Notes: a model not told the origin generated them from the sequence alone. A stretch of DNA of 64,000 nt from Selenihalanaerobacter shriftii (GCF_900167185.1 NZ_FUWM01000006.1:1-64000), one strand, 5' to 3'. Shown: positions 8,187-18,003, counted from the first letter of the stretch. Program-made: numbers and translations.

Positions 8187-9584
8187 CTATTCTCCCTCCA
8201 TTTCTGTACCGCCTACAGTCACTTCTTCAATTAATAATGTAGGTTGCCCTACTGCTGTTGGTACACTCTGGCCTTCTTTACCACACATTCCTGGAGCTTG
8301 TTTTAAGTCATTGCCTACCATAGTGATTCGATGTAAACTATCTGGACCATTCCCTACTAAAGTAGCACCCCGGACCGGTTCTGTTATTTTACCATTTTCA
8401 ATCAAATAACCTTCAGCAACTGTAAAGGTGTAATCTCCGGTTGCTGGTTCTACTTGCCCACCGCTTAAACTTTTAGCATATAATCCTTTATCTACACTCC
8501 CAATTATCTCTTCTGGCGTTGAATCACCAGGAGCAATAAAAGTATTAGTCATTCTTGGAATTGGTTGATGACGATAAGATTGACGACGACCATTTCCAGT
8601 AGATTTTCTATCAGCTTTCTTAGCTGCTTTGAAATCATACATGTAATCGGTTAACTTACCATCTTTAATTAGAACTGTCTCTTCAGCAGGATTTCCTTCA
8701 TCATCTACTACAAAAGAACCCCATTCATTAGTAATTGTAGCATCATCAATAGCTGTTACTTTTTCATTTGCTACTTTTTCTCCAACTCTTCCGGCATAGA
8801 CAGACGAACCTTTCTGAATAGCATCTGCTTCTAAACCATGACCACAGGCTTCATGAAAAAGAACTCCACCGAAACCATGATTAACTACTACTGGCATCCG
8901 AGCAGAAGGTGCTGGTCTAGCTTCTAGCATAGTAATTGCTTTGTTAGCTGCACTTTTCCCCATCTCTTCTGGAGGATATTCATCGAATAATTCAAAACCT
9001 GCATGCTTTCCTGGAGTTTCTCTTCCAGTCTGAATTCCTTTCCCATCGGAGGCTACAGCATTAACCATTAAACGGGTTCTAACTCTTTCATCTTCGACAA
9101 ATAACCCTTGAGAGTTAGCAATTTGAACCTGTTGTGCATAATCTACATAACTGGCCATAATCTGTTGAATCCGTTCATCAACACCTCTAGCTGCTTTATC
9201 TACAGTTTCTAAAATAGCTTTCTTCTTTAATTTATCGACTTCTTCGGGTCTAATCTTAATCTGGTGTGGAGAATCATACTTATTTAATTTTAGATTATTA
9301 ATAGTTACATTCTCATGATATTTACTAGCAGCGCCAGCTACTTTAGCAGTCTCTAATAAAGCATTTAATGCAACATCATCAGTATAGGCATAAGAGACTT
9401 GGTCACCATTAATAACTCGAATCCCAACTCCTAAGTCATAACCAGTCTTAACTCTCTCTAATTTACTGCTTTCCATACTAAATTGATTAATAATCTTCTT
9501 CTCAAAGAATAATTCTGCAAATTCACCGCCTTTATTTAAAGCAGCCTTTAACACTTTATTAATAGTCTCTGTATTTAACACCAT
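8187..9584 (-). CDS. tldD: TldD metalloprotease
   Basis: Zinc-binding catalytic subunit of TldD/TldE. The motif FHEACGHGLEADAI (first His about residue 244) supplies the HExxxH ligands. The C-terminal part carries the conserved GMCGKEGQSVPTAVGQP with a Cys likely near the zinc. The ATG at 9584 has GGGGG six bases upstream; a TTG one codon earlier is also possible. It follows polA by about 25 bp and precedes tldE, so the pair appears to have been placed inside the common polA-mutM-coaE neighbourhood. Confidence 0.94.
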   Translation of the reverse strand: MVLNTETINKVLKAALNKGGEFAELFFEKKIINQFSMESSKLERVKTGYDLGVGIRVINGDQVSYAYTDDVALNALLETAKVAGAASKYHENVTINNLKLNKYDSPHQIKIRPEEVDKLKKKAILETVDKAARGVDERIQQIMASYVDYAQQVQIANSQGLFVEDERVRTRLMVNAVASDGKGIQTGRETPGKHAGFELFDEYPPEEMGKSAANKAITMLEARPAPSARMPVVVNHGFGGVLFHEACGHGLEADAIQKGSSVYAGRVGEKVANEKVTAIDDATITNEWGSFVVDDEGNPAEETVLIKDGKLTDYMYDFKAAKKADRKSTGNGRRQSYRHQPIPRMTNTFIAPGDSTPEEIIGSVDKGLYAKSLSGGQVEPATGDYTFTVAEGYLIENGKITEPVRGATLVGNGPDSLHRITMVGNDLKQAPGMCGKEGQSVPTAVGQPTLLIEEVTVGGTEMEGE

Positions 9585-9609
9585 CAATTTCCCCCTTCAT
9601 TTATGAAGT

Positions 9610-12231
9610 CTACTCTACCTCTTCCATATCACGCCAATTCTTACCTACATTTAAATCTACTATCAATGGCACGTCTAATTCAATTACACTTTCCATTTTT
9701 TCTTTCATAATCTGTTGGACTTCTTCTAATTCTTCAGTTGGTACTTCAAAAACTAATTCATCATGAACCTGCAGCAGGATCTCACTTTCTAATCCTCTTT
9801 CTTTTAAAGTAGTTGAAGCAGCTAGCATAGCTAATTTCATAATATCTGCAGCACTACCTTGAATCGGAGTATTAATTGCCATTCTTTCTGCAAAACTACG
9901 ACGATGATAATTACTACTATTAATTTCTGGTAAGTAACGTCGACGATTTAGAATTGTCTTAACATATCCTTGATCCTTCGCATCCTGAATCTTTTCATCC
10001 ATATACTCTTTTACCTTTGGATAGCGATTAAAATACTGGTCAATATAATCTTCGGCTTCTTTATTACTTACATCAATATCTTTTGCTAATCCCCATGGAC
10101 TTATACCATAAGCTATTCCAAAGTTAATAGCTTTAGCTCTTCTTCTTTGTTCATAAGTCACATTCTCAGCCTCAACACCAAAGACTTCTGCTGCTGTCTT
10201 AGTATGAATATCTTCATTATTAATATAAGCTTCGATTAAGTTCTCATCTTGAGAAATATGTGCTAAAACTCTTAATTCTACTTGAGAATAGTCAACGGCT
10301 AATAATTTTTTTCCTTCTTCAGCTACAAATACTTTTCTAATTTCTCTTCCTTCTTCAGTTCTAATTGGTATATTCTGTAGATTAGGTTCAGTACTACTTA
10401 ATCTACCGGTGGCAGTTACCATTTGATTAAAGGAAGTATGTATCCTATCGGTTTGATGATTAATTAAGTCCGCTAATGGGTCAACATATGTTGACTTTAA
10501 CTTTTGGTACTGTCTATATTCTAATACTAAAGGAATAATTTCATGTTTACCTTCTAATTCTTCTAAAACAGAAGCACTAGTAGAATAACCTGTCTTAGTA
10601 CGCTTAATAACTGGTAAACCTAGCTTTTCAAAAAGAATTTCTCCTAGCTGCTTTGGAGAATTCAGATTAAATTCTTCTCCGGATAATTCATAGACTTTAG
10701 TACAAATAGAATCTAATTTCTCTTGTAGTTTACTAGATAATCGTTCTAATTCATCTTCATCAACTGCAATTCCATTTAATTCTAATTCAACTAAAACTGG
10801 GATTAATGGCAACTCTACATCAACAAAAAGTTCTAGTAAACCTTTATCTTTTAAATCTTTGATTAATTTCTCTTTTAATTTAAATAGACTTCTTACTAAT
10901 TGTGTTTCTTGCTCAACTTCATCATCAACCTCTGATAATTCCACTTTTAAATACTCTGTTAATAAATCTTCTAAATCTTGCTTTTTATTTGACGGACGCA
11001 AGAGATATCCTGCTAATAGAGGATCAAAATCTAATCCTTCTACTTCTACTCCTAGCTCTTTAAGATAAAGTAAATTCTGTTTACTATCTAAACTTAACTT
11101 CTTAACCTCTTCATCTTCAAAGTAATCTTTTAATGCTTTAACTACTTCTTTAGCCTCTAATTCTTTCATATCTATGTAATATGCTTCTTGATCATTATAG
11201 ACTATAGTTAATCCATTTGCTTTTTGCTGATATAACTTAGTTTCTGCAAAATTAAACTTAAAACCAATCTGCTTTTCTTCTTTTAAGTTATTAATTAACT
11301 TATCTAATTGGGAATAATCAGTAATTAGTTCAAAATCCTCACTAAAAGAAAGAGTATCATAACCACCAAATTCCTTTAAAAGAGTATTAAATTCTAATTT
11401 ACTAAAAACTTCAACCAATTTATCTTGATCTGGTTCAACTAAAGTAAATTCTTCTAAATCATAATCTATAGGAACATCTAATTTAATAGTAGCTAACTTC
11501 TTACTCATTCTAGCTCTATCACCTTGTTCTCTTAATCTTTCCTTCCTCTTCTTTCCAGAAACTTGGTCAATATTATCTAATACTTCTTCTAAACTATCGA
11601 ATTGATGCAACAACTTAGTAGATGTCTTCTCACCAATTCCGTCAACTCCTGGAATATTATCTGATTTATCGCCCATTAAACCTTTCATATCTATTAATTT
11701 CTTTGGTTCTAACTCATAATCTTCCCTTACTTTATCTAAATCATATTTTACAATATTAGTGATACCACGTTTAGTATACATAATCTCTATATCCTCAGTT
11801 ACTAACTGTAATGCATCTCTATCTCCAGTAGTAATGGTGACTTGATATCCTTCCTGGGCACCAGCTTGGGCTAAAGTCCCAATAATATCATCTCCTTCAT
11901 AACCCTCTAATTGTAAAACTGGAATCTTAAAAGCAGTTAATACTTCTTTGATCAAATCAAATTGAGGGCTTAATTCATCTGGAGTCTTTTTTCGTTGGGC
12001 TTTGTATTCTTCATATTCCTTATGTCGAAAAGTAGGAGCTGCTAAATCAAATGCAACTGCTAAAGCATCTGGATCTTCTTCTTCTATCAATCTTAATAAC
12101 ATCTTAGTGAATCCAAAGACTGCATTAGTATATTCACCTTCTGATGTCTGTAAAGTTTTAGGCAATGCATAAAATGCCCTATGTAATAAACTATTTCCAT
12201 CTAATAAAAATAAACGATCATTCTTTTCCAT
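9610..12231 (-). CDS. polA: DNA polymerase I
   Basis: Repair and Okazaki-fragment processing polymerase, 873 residues. The N-terminal 5'-nuclease domain (about 1-290) contains KTPDELSPQFDLI and the GLMGDKSDNIPGVDGIGEKT helix-hairpin-helix. The middle 3'-5' exonuclease domain (about 300-480) seems inactive, since the first acidic motif reads FKFNFAETK without the expected Asp. The polymerase domain has intact motifs A (VDYSQVELRVLAHIS), B (RRRAKAINFGIAYG) and C (QVHDELVFEV). Loss of proofreading is common in Gram-positive Pol I. The start is ATG with AAGGAGG. Confidence 0.97.
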   Translation of the reverse strand: MEKNDRLFLLDGNSLLHRAFYALPKTLQTSEGEYTNAVFGFTKMLLRLIEEEDPDALAVAFDLAAPTFRHKEYEEYKAQRKKTPDELSPQFDLIKEVLTAFKIPVLQLEGYEGDDIIGTLAQAGAQEGYQVTITTGDRDALQLVTEDIEIMYTKRGITNIVKYDLDKVREDYELEPKKLIDMKGLMGDKSDNIPGVDGIGEKTSTKLLHQFDSLEEVLDNIDQVSGKKRKERLREQGDRARMSKKLATIKLDVPIDYDLEEFTLVEPDQDKLVEVFSKLEFNTLLKEFGGYDTLSFSEDFELITDYSQLDKLINNLKEEKQIGFKFNFAETKLYQQKANGLTIVYNDQEAYYIDMKELEAKEVVKALKDYFEDEEVKKLSLDSKQNLLYLKELGVEVEGLDFDPLLAGYLLRPSNKKQDLEDLLTEYLKVELSEVDDEVEQETQLVRSLFKLKEKLIKDLKDKGLLELFVDVELPLIPVLVELELNGIAVDEDELERLSSKLQEKLDSICTKVYELSGEEFNLNSPKQLGEILFEKLGLPVIKRTKTGYSTSASVLEELEGKHEIIPLVLEYRQYQKLKSTYVDPLADLINHQTDRIHTSFNQMVTATGRLSSTEPNLQNIPIRTEEGREIRKVFVAEEGKKLLAVDYSQVELRVLAHISQDENLIEAYINNEDIHTKTAAEVFGVEAENVTYEQRRRAKAINFGIAYGISPWGLAKDIDVSNKEAEDYIDQYFNRYPKVKEYMDEKIQDAKDQGYVKTILNRRRYLPEINSSNYHRRSFAERMAINTPIQGSAADIMKLAMLAASTTLKERGLESEILLQVHDELVFEVPTEELEEVQQIMKEKMESVIELDVPLIVDLNVGKNWRDMEEVE

Positions 12232-12278
12232 AATTATCCTCCTTATGTATTACCTCTTATTTATCATCTGTTCTTTTG

Positions 12279-12731
12279 TTATCTATTATATACTGTTATT
12301 GCTCTAGCTTTACCTTTGGTATTAACAATAATACCGACTATATCACCAATTTTTAGACTTCGAAAAGTAACCTCTTCCTCTTTAATTTTAAAGATAGCAT
12401 TAGGTGCAATCTTGATCGGATTTTCAATTTGTGAATGATTATCATCCATATGTAATCTAAGCTTTACTGCCCTAGGGGTGCTATAAATCTTTTTTATCTC
12501 TCCTTCTAGATGAGTTTCCCCTACATCTGATCGTGCCATATTTTCATCGAATGCTTCTATACCTACCATTCTCTTAACCTTTAATATTAACTGGTTAATA
12601 TCAGACTTAATAGCTACTTGATTTAAACCATTATTTTCACTTACTAACTCTAAATTTGGCAACAACCCAAAAAATTTAACTGTGAACAATAATAAACCTA
12701 TTAAAAGAATAATACCTATTAACTTTTTCAT
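12279..12731 (-). CDS. Hypothetical membrane-anchored protein
   Basis: I do not recognise the family. The 150-residue protein starts with a hydrophobic helix (about residues 4-26) that could be an uncleaved anchor, followed by a charged, beta-rich domain of about 110 residues ending in GDIVGIIVNTKGKARAITVYNR. The C-terminal half (LEGEIKKIYSTPRAVKLRLH ... LKIGDIVGI) resembles a small OB- or barrel-like fold, which is only an impression. It lies upstream of polA, 47 bp away, on the same strand, and may be co-transcribed. It is divergent from the SLH gene. Confidence 0.75.
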   Translation of the reverse strand: MKKLIGIILLIGLLLFTVKFFGLLPNLELVSENNGLNQVAIKSDINQLILKVKRMVGIEAFDENMARSDVGETHLEGEIKKIYSTPRAVKLRLHMDDNHSQIENPIKIAPNAIFKIKEEEVTFRSLKIGDIVGIIVNTKGKARAITVYNR

Positions 12732-12998
12732 AATTTAATCACCTACCACTTAATTTATTAAACTCTTATTTATATTTCATTAAAAGATACTAAATACCTG
12801 TTAAATTCTAAGATTTAAGCCAGCTGATCAATCATTTTTTCTTATTTTAATATTTAATAATGATAAGTATTCATTACTTAATCGAAACATAATTTATATT
12901 TTTTGACATCTTACACATAAATTACATCTGTCATAATCTAGATATTTTTTATATATTATGGTACCATTGAGTTAGAATAATGAAAGGAGCAATTTTAG

Positions 12999-14291
12999 AT
13001 GCAGAAAAAGATTATTAGTACAATATTAGTTATGATACTTATTACAGTATTAAGTCTACCAGTATTAGCCGCTGGTCAAGTAAATGATATTAAAGGACAT
13101 TGGGCTGAAACAGAGATTAATGAATTATTATCAAAGAATATCTTATCTACCTATAATAATGGGAATTTCAAACCAAATCAACCAATCACTAGAGCAGAAT
13201 TTGCTTCTGGATTGGCTAGAGCTTTAAATCTACCACCAATAGGTGTAACTACTCTTACAGATATTCAATCTCATAAGTCTAAAGGCTATATTGCGGCTTT
13301 AGTTCGAGATGAGATTATTACTGGATATCCTGATAATACTTTCAAACCAGAAAAGGAGATTACTAGAGCTGAATTAGTAACTATGTTGATGAGAGCTTTA
13401 GAATTAAATAAGATGGAGACTGAAATTAAACTAAATAAAAGTTATTATCCAGATATGACAGTAAAACATTGGGCTAACAATGCCGTTAATCTGTCGTCTT
13501 ATTTAGATATAATTTCTGGTTATCCAGATGGAACATTTAAACCAAATGACTTTGTGACTCGAGCAGAAACTGCTAAAATGTTAGATAGTTTCCTTAACTT
13601 AAAAGTAATTAAAGGGCGATTAGTAGAAAAGTATCCTTTATCTAAGAAGATTCAAGTAACAAAGCTTGATGATTCAAAGGTTACCCTTAGCTTAGCTAAT
13701 CAACCATTAATGGGTAGAAATAAACGTTTAATTAATTTAGAAGGCTTAAGAAGACATGATAATCTACATGTAATTGTAAACAAAGCTAACGAAATTAAGT
13801 ATTTAAAAGCCTATGGTATAGTTACTGAAGACGACTTAGCTCTAGAAGTGAGTGAAATGACTAATGGTACCTTTGACCCTAATGAGATTAAAAAATTATC
13901 CAAAGGTGACACAAAAGTTATTGAGTCTAAAATCCAGACTGAAGTAAGTGATATGACTCAAGGTGTTTTAAGTCCTAGTGAAGTACAAGCTGTAGCTGAA
14001 GGAGATTTAGATACTGTTAAACCTAAAGTTCGTCAGGGAATTAAAAATGAATTAGTAAAACAAGGTATAACACCTATCGAAGCACAAGGTCTTTTAGATA
14101 CAGATTGGAATTTACTACAGACTGCTGGAAAATTAAGATTAACTGAAGCTGTTTCTATGGAAACAGGATTACCAGTAAATATGACTAGAGCACTCTTTGA
14201 CCAGAATTGGACAGAAGTTAAGAAATTAGCAGAGTTAGAATTAATGCAGAGAATGGCAGCTGAAATTATGAATAGTGAATTAACGTCTTAA
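12999..14291 (+). CDS. S-layer homology (SLH) domain surface protein
   Basis: Exported 430-residue protein. A cleavable signal peptide covers about residues 1-25 (ending VLAAG). Three SLH repeats follow at about 28-72, 84-130 and 148-196, each ending in the FKP...TRAE...ML pattern; they bind pyruvylated cell-wall polymer or peptidoglycan. The C-terminal 210 residues have no recognised domain but contain two related SEMTNGTFDPNEIKKL / SDMTQGVLSPSEVQAV segments that look like a short internal duplication. It is monocistronic, with a GAAAGGAG ribosome site and a strong terminator. It may tether the outer envelope to the wall. Confidence 0.9.
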   Translation: MQKKIISTILVMILITVLSLPVLAAGQVNDIKGHWAETEINELLSKNILSTYNNGNFKPNQPITRAEFASGLARALNLPPIGVTTLTDIQSHKSKGYIAALVRDEIITGYPDNTFKPEKEITRAELVTMLMRALELNKMETEIKLNKSYYPDMTVKHWANNAVNLSSYLDIISGYPDGTFKPNDFVTRAETAKMLDSFLNLKVIKGRLVEKYPLSKKIQVTKLDDSKVTLSLANQPLMGRNKRLINLEGLRRHDNLHVIVNKANEIKYLKAYGIVTEDDLALEVSEMTNGTFDPNEIKKLSKGDTKVIESKIQTEVSDMTQGVLSPSEVQAVAEGDLDTVKPKVRQGIKNELVKQGITPIEAQGLLDTDWNLLQTAGKLRLTEAVSMETGLPVNMTRALFDQNWTEVKKLAELELMQRMAAEIMNSELTS

Positions 14292-14298
14292 ATATATA

Positions 14299-14334
14299 AA
14301 AACCCTGTTGAAAATTTTCTCAACAGGGTTTTTT
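14299..14334 (+). terminator. Rho-independent terminator of the SLH gene
   Basis: Perfect 12-bp stem AAACCCTGTTGA / TCAACAGGGTTT (14300-14311 with 14320-14331) followed by TTTT on the plus strand. The A-rich left flank could also let it serve the convergent minus-strand gene. Confidence 0.9.
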
Positions 14335-14362
14335 ACTACATAATTATTAAATTTAATATAAA

Positions 14363-14716
14363 CTATAAGGCCTGAAATCCTAAATCAGCTACTTCTTGAC
14401 AATCTGATGAGCAGAAAGGGTGAGATTCTTTATTAATTATGCCTAGTTCCCCACAATTACCACATTCATCTAAGGTCCAGTCTATAGCAACCTCTTGTGG
14501 TTGGTGTTGCTTAAATTCTTTCTCCTTTTCTTGATCAGCCATTAATCCAGTTATAAACTCTTTTAAATCCTCGACTTCTATTCTCCACTCTTCACCTGTT
14601 TTAATTCCAGGCAATTCTCCTGCATATAAATAACCTTCAATAACCTCTGACTTAACAACTAATAATTCTGCTACCTTTTCAACTGTTAAGTAATCTAAGC
14701 CTACTCCATAGCTCAT
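14363..14716 (-). CDS. Small excisionase-type HTH protein with C-terminal Cys cluster
   Basis: Probable DNA-binding protein of 117 residues. The N-terminal part (LDYLTVEKVAELLVVKSEVI ... LKEFI) fits the MerR-like/excisionase helix-turn-helix used by many small regulators. After an acidic linker the C-terminus has CGNCGELG and CSSDC, a likely zinc-binding four-cysteine cluster. The start is ATG 14716, since TAGGAGGTGG lies just upstream; an ATG at 14764 lacks such support. There is no integrase nearby, so a chromosomal regulator is more likely than a true excisionase. Its targets are unknown. Confidence 0.75.
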   Translation of the reverse strand: MSYGVGLDYLTVEKVAELLVVKSEVIEGYLYAGELPGIKTGEEWRIEVEDLKEFITGLMADQEKEKEFKQHQPQEVAIDWTLDECGNCGELGIINKESHPFCSSDCQEVADLGFQAL

Positions 14717-14895
14717 TTTGCCACCTCCTATTTCTTCTCTACTTCTATCTACTCTTAGGAGCAAGTAACTTTACACTAATTAATATTAGTATATCTATTA
14801 TATTATATGATAATAGATTGTATATATTGTACCATTCACTTGATTTTATGTCAAATATTTTACATTTAAATCCAGTAAATGACTGACTCACATAA

Positions 14896-14927
14896 TTGAC
14901 TTATTTAGAGTAAAATGTTATTATAAT
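14896..14927 (+). promoter_or_regulatory. Probable promoter of the ferredoxin gene
   Basis: TTGACT at 14896-14901 and a TTATTATAAT stretch at 14918-14927; the best -10 by spacing (16) is TTATTA, the best by sequence is TATAAT at spacing 20. The transcript would lead into the ferredoxin ribosome site AAAGGAG. Confidence 0.4.
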
Positions 14928-14953
14928 TAAGTAAATTACTATAAACTAATTAA

Positions 14954-15145
<192 letters not shown>

Positions 15146-15154
15146 TCAACAATC

Positions 15155-15187
15155 ACCCCGGTTAAAAGTATTAGCCGGGGTTTCTTT
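15155..15187 (+). terminator. Terminator of the ferredoxin gene
   Basis: Stem CCCCGGTTA / TAGCCGGGG (15156-15164 with 15172-15180, one G-T pair) followed by TTTCTTT. Confidence 0.9.
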
Positions 15188-15226
15188 AGATTCCAGATAT
15201 TTATATATTTTTTCACTTGCAAAATT

Positions 15227-15255
15227 ATAATTAGTATGTTATTATATTAGTTGTC
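15227..15255 (+). promoter_or_regulatory. Promoter of tRNA-Leu
   Basis: TTGCAA at 15227-15232, 17-bp spacer, TATTAT at 15250-15255; about 32 bp before the mature tRNA 5' end. Confidence 0.55.
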
Positions 15256-15287
15256 GATAGGAAATTAAATATTTGATAAAAACATGT

Positions 15288-15375
15288 GCCGAAGTGGCGG
15301 AATTGGCAGACGCGTTGGATTCAAAATCCAATGGGCCTTGTGCTCGTGTGGGTTCGAGTCCCACCTTCGGCACCA
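15288..15375 (+). tRNA. tRNA-Leu (anticodon CAA)
   Basis: 88-nt class II tRNA with the acceptor pairing GCCGAAG/CTTCGGC, a D-arm, the anticodon stem TTGGA/TCCAA with loop TTCAAAA (anticodon CAA), a long variable arm, the T-arm GTGGG-TTCGAGT-CCCAC and an encoded CCA end. It reads UUG codons. Confidence 0.97.
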
Positions 15376-15906
15376 TTTTTATATTTAGTGTACATAGTAA
15401 ACCCTGTAACCCTCTGATATCATTGGGATTACAGGATTTTTATATTTGTATTAACTTTTATCAGCCTGTTTTAGAGTTTTGAGCACTTGGTGCCAAGTTG
15501 AACTTTTAAAGTAAATTTCAAGATAATTAAATTTTATTCTTATACTATAAACCATATCCCAGTTACATTATATTTGAAAGTCTTATTAGGGTTGATTTTT
15601 GCCTTGTTTTTGGCTGAAATCAACCCTAATATCCTAGTATTATAATACTTAAACTCAATTAAATTATAGTAGAAAAAATATATGACGTAAAGATTGACGA
15701 CATTCTGGTTACATGATGTAGTCATTTTTATTGCATTGAAAACAACTAAATAAATATCTAATTTAATAACCCCCCCAATAATTATCTTGACTTAGCATTT
15801 GACAAATAGAGAAATAAACATTAATCCCGCTATGTTTAAAATTTGCATTAAAATAACCGACAAGAAAACTGCAAAAACACTACGAGTATAAAATGTCATA
15901 TATTAA
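15376..15906. other. Intergenic region with two hairpins, no convincing gene
   Basis: After the tRNA there is a hairpin (CCTGTAA-CCC with GGG-TTACAGG, about 15404-15438, then TTTTTAT) that can end the tRNA transcript. A second, longer inverted repeat occupies 15585-15630. A 61-codon open frame on the minus strand at 15540-15725 has no ribosome site and runs through that hairpin; I do not regard it as a gene. A run of seven C occurs near 15771. No known RNA is recognised. Confidence 0.5.
15585..15630. repeat. Isolated long inverted repeat
   Basis: Perfect 14-bp arms ATTAGGGTTGATTT / AAATCAACCCTAAT (15585-15598 and 15617-15630) around an 18-nt loop that can itself pair GCC with GGC. It is not next to a gene end, so it is not an obvious terminator; it could be a remnant of a small mobile repeat. 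Confidence 0.6.
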
Positions 15907-17958
15907 TCAACTCGCATTATAGCTTTTAGTATTTTTGCAATCTGGGTAGCCTGTACAGCCTAAAAACTTGCCGTTCTTACCATTAATCAATCTAAACGGC
16001 TTACCGCACTTTGAGCAAACACCATATTTTTTCTTTAATTTTTCTTCCTTAGATGCAAAGAATTCTTCTAGCTTATCCTTTAGCTTAATTTTATCCTTTT
16101 CTAAATAATCTTTAGGTATTTTTATTTCATCTGGAATATTAACTGTGGTTTTACAATCGGGATAATTAGAACATCCCAAATAAAAGCCGTACTTGCCTTT
16201 TTTCAAATTCATTACCTCATTACACTTCTTACAACTCTTATCAGTTTTAACTCCTACGTATTTCTTTCTGTTTTTGCTATATGTAGATCCTGCCTTCTTA
16301 TTTAATGCTCCTATCTTAGGTTTTAAATCACTATAATATTCACTTAAATAATCTTTCCAATGAATCTTTCCTTCTTGAATCTGATCTAAAGCTTTTTCCA
16401 TCCTAGCCGTAAACTTAACATCCATTAAATTAGAGAAATGTTCTTCTAAAAATACAACAACCTTTTTACCCAATTTAGTTGTATAGAACTTTTTATTCTT
16501 TACCTTAATGTATTTCTTGCTTTTTAATTTACTGATTATTGCAGCATATGTAGATGGTCGTCCAATTCCTTTCTTCTCTAATTTATCTACCAATGATGAT
16601 TCTTTAAACCTTTTAGGTGGTTTAGTCTTCTTCTTTTTGATTTTTAATTTATTTAGCTCTAAGGTACTGCCTTTTTTAATATTTGGAAGAGACTTAAACA
16701 TTTTTTTCTTGCGTCTTACCTTTTCTAAGCTCTTTTCAAACCCGTCAAAAGTCTGCTTATTAATTAATCCTTTAAAAATATATCTATCATGTTCAAGCAA
16801 TAATCTCAACTGTTCATATCTCATGGGAGCAAATTGAGAGCTAAGAAAGGTATTCCAAATTAATTTATATAGCTTATATTGCTTTGAATTAAGATTGCTT
16901 TTAATCTTGTTAGGAACTAAAAGAACATTAGTCGGTCGAATAGCTTCGTGAGCGTCCTGAGCGCCTGCCTTTCTAGTTTGATAGTCACCTACATATTCTG
17001 GTCCATACTCCTCTTTGATATATTCTTGGGCCATCTCTTTAGCTTCTGGGGCTACCCTTGTAGAGTCAGTTCTCATGTATGTTATCAGCCCTTGTTGTTC
17101 TCCATCTACCTTTATTCCTTCATACAGTCTTTGAGCTATTTTCATTGTCTTTGATGAATTAAATCCTAACTTTTTAGCAGCCAACTTTTGCATTGTACTA
17201 GTCTTTAAGGGAGGGTATGGATTCTTTTTCTTTTTACTTACTTTAGATTTAACTACTTTAAAATCTTGGCCTGCCTTACAAATATTTTTAATTCTCTTTA
17301 ACTCTTTTTTATCAGTAACTTTTTTAACCTTCTTGCCATTAATTTTATTCAACTTTAACTTTAGATTGCTTTCAAAGAGTGCAGCTACACTCCAATAATC
17401 AACCGGTACAAATTTTTCTATTTTATCATCTAGATCTTTAACTAATTTTAAAGCAACAGATTGAACTCTCCCAGCCGAAGTCCCTTTAGCAACTAAATTC
17501 TGCATAGGTGGAGAAATCTTATAACCTATGATCCTATCTAATAAACGTCTGGCTTGCTGAGCATTAACTTTATCCATATCCATTTCACCTGGATTCTTTA
17601 AGGCTTTTCTTACAGCTGATTTAGTAATTGCATTAAAAGTTATCCTTTTAACCTTATCATTGCTAACTTTTAAGCTATTTTTAACATGCCAGCCAATAGC
17701 TTCACCTTCCCGGTCCGGGTCAGAAGCTATAAAGATAAAATCTGATTTTTTAGCTAGCTTACTTAAACTCTTTAATACCTTCCCTTTACCTCGAATAGTC
17801 ACATACTTTGGTATAAAACCTTTCTTTATATCAATACCCAAATCACTTTTAGGTAAGTCTTTAACATGACCTTTGGAAGCTTTAATTACATAATCATTAC
17901 CTAACATATTTCCAATTGTTTCCGCTTTATGCGGAGATTCAACAACTATTAAGTTCAT
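15907..17958 (-). CDS. topA: DNA topoisomerase I (type IA)
   Basis: Relaxes negative supercoils by single-strand passage. The TOPRIM domain (about 1-115) contains VVESPHKAETI and ASDPDREGEAI; the active-site Tyr294 is in GLITYMRTDST; the central QQARRLLDRIIGYKIS and SAGRVQSVALKLV motifs are present. Two C-terminal zinc modules (CKKC...CSNYPDC and CSKCGKPF...CTGYPDC) complete it. At 683 residues it matches bacterial TopA. It is strikingly lysine-rich (for example LKIKKKKTKPPKRFK), unlike its acidic neighbours, and stands alone between a tRNA gene and a pseudogene. It may be a second or acquired copy; the usual dprA-topA context is absent. Confidence 0.95.
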   Translation of the reverse strand: MNLIVVESPHKAETIGNMLGNDYVIKASKGHVKDLPKSDLGIDIKKGFIPKYVTIRGKGKVLKSLSKLAKKSDFIFIASDPDREGEAIGWHVKNSLKVSNDKVKRITFNAITKSAVRKALKNPGEMDMDKVNAQQARRLLDRIIGYKISPPMQNLVAKGTSAGRVQSVALKLVKDLDDKIEKFVPVDYWSVAALFESNLKLKLNKINGKKVKKVTDKKELKRIKNICKAGQDFKVVKSKVSKKKKNPYPPLKTSTMQKLAAKKLGFNSSKTMKIAQRLYEGIKVDGEQQGLITYMRTDSTRVAPEAKEMAQEYIKEEYGPEYVGDYQTRKAGAQDAHEAIRPTNVLLVPNKIKSNLNSKQYKLYKLIWNTFLSSQFAPMRYEQLRLLLEHDRYIFKGLINKQTFDGFEKSLEKVRRKKKMFKSLPNIKKGSTLELNKLKIKKKKTKPPKRFKESSLVDKLEKKGIGRPSTYAAIISKLKSKKYIKVKNKKFYTTKLGKKVVVFLEEHFSNLMDVKFTARMEKALDQIQEGKIHWKDYLSEYYSDLKPKIGALNKKAGSTYSKNRKKYVGVKTDKSCKKCNEVMNLKKGKYGFYLGCSNYPDCKTTVNIPDEIKIPKDYLEKDKIKLKDKLEEFFASKEEKLKKKYGVCSKCGKPFRLINGKNGKFLGCTGYPDCKNTKSYNAS

Positions 17959-18003
17959 CTTCTATTCCTCCTTGATTCTTAAAATTATATTATTTACTTA
18001 TTA

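Noticed and set aside
12858-12876. Fur-like palindrome TAATGATAAGTATTCATTA in the SLH upstream region
   Set aside because: The dyad lacks the GATAAT core spacing of the two good Fur boxes and no clear promoter overlaps it.
15540-15725. 61-codon open frame on the minus strand after tRNA-Leu
   Set aside because: No ribosome site, composition of random AT-rich DNA, and it runs through a long inverted repeat; no recognisable domain.
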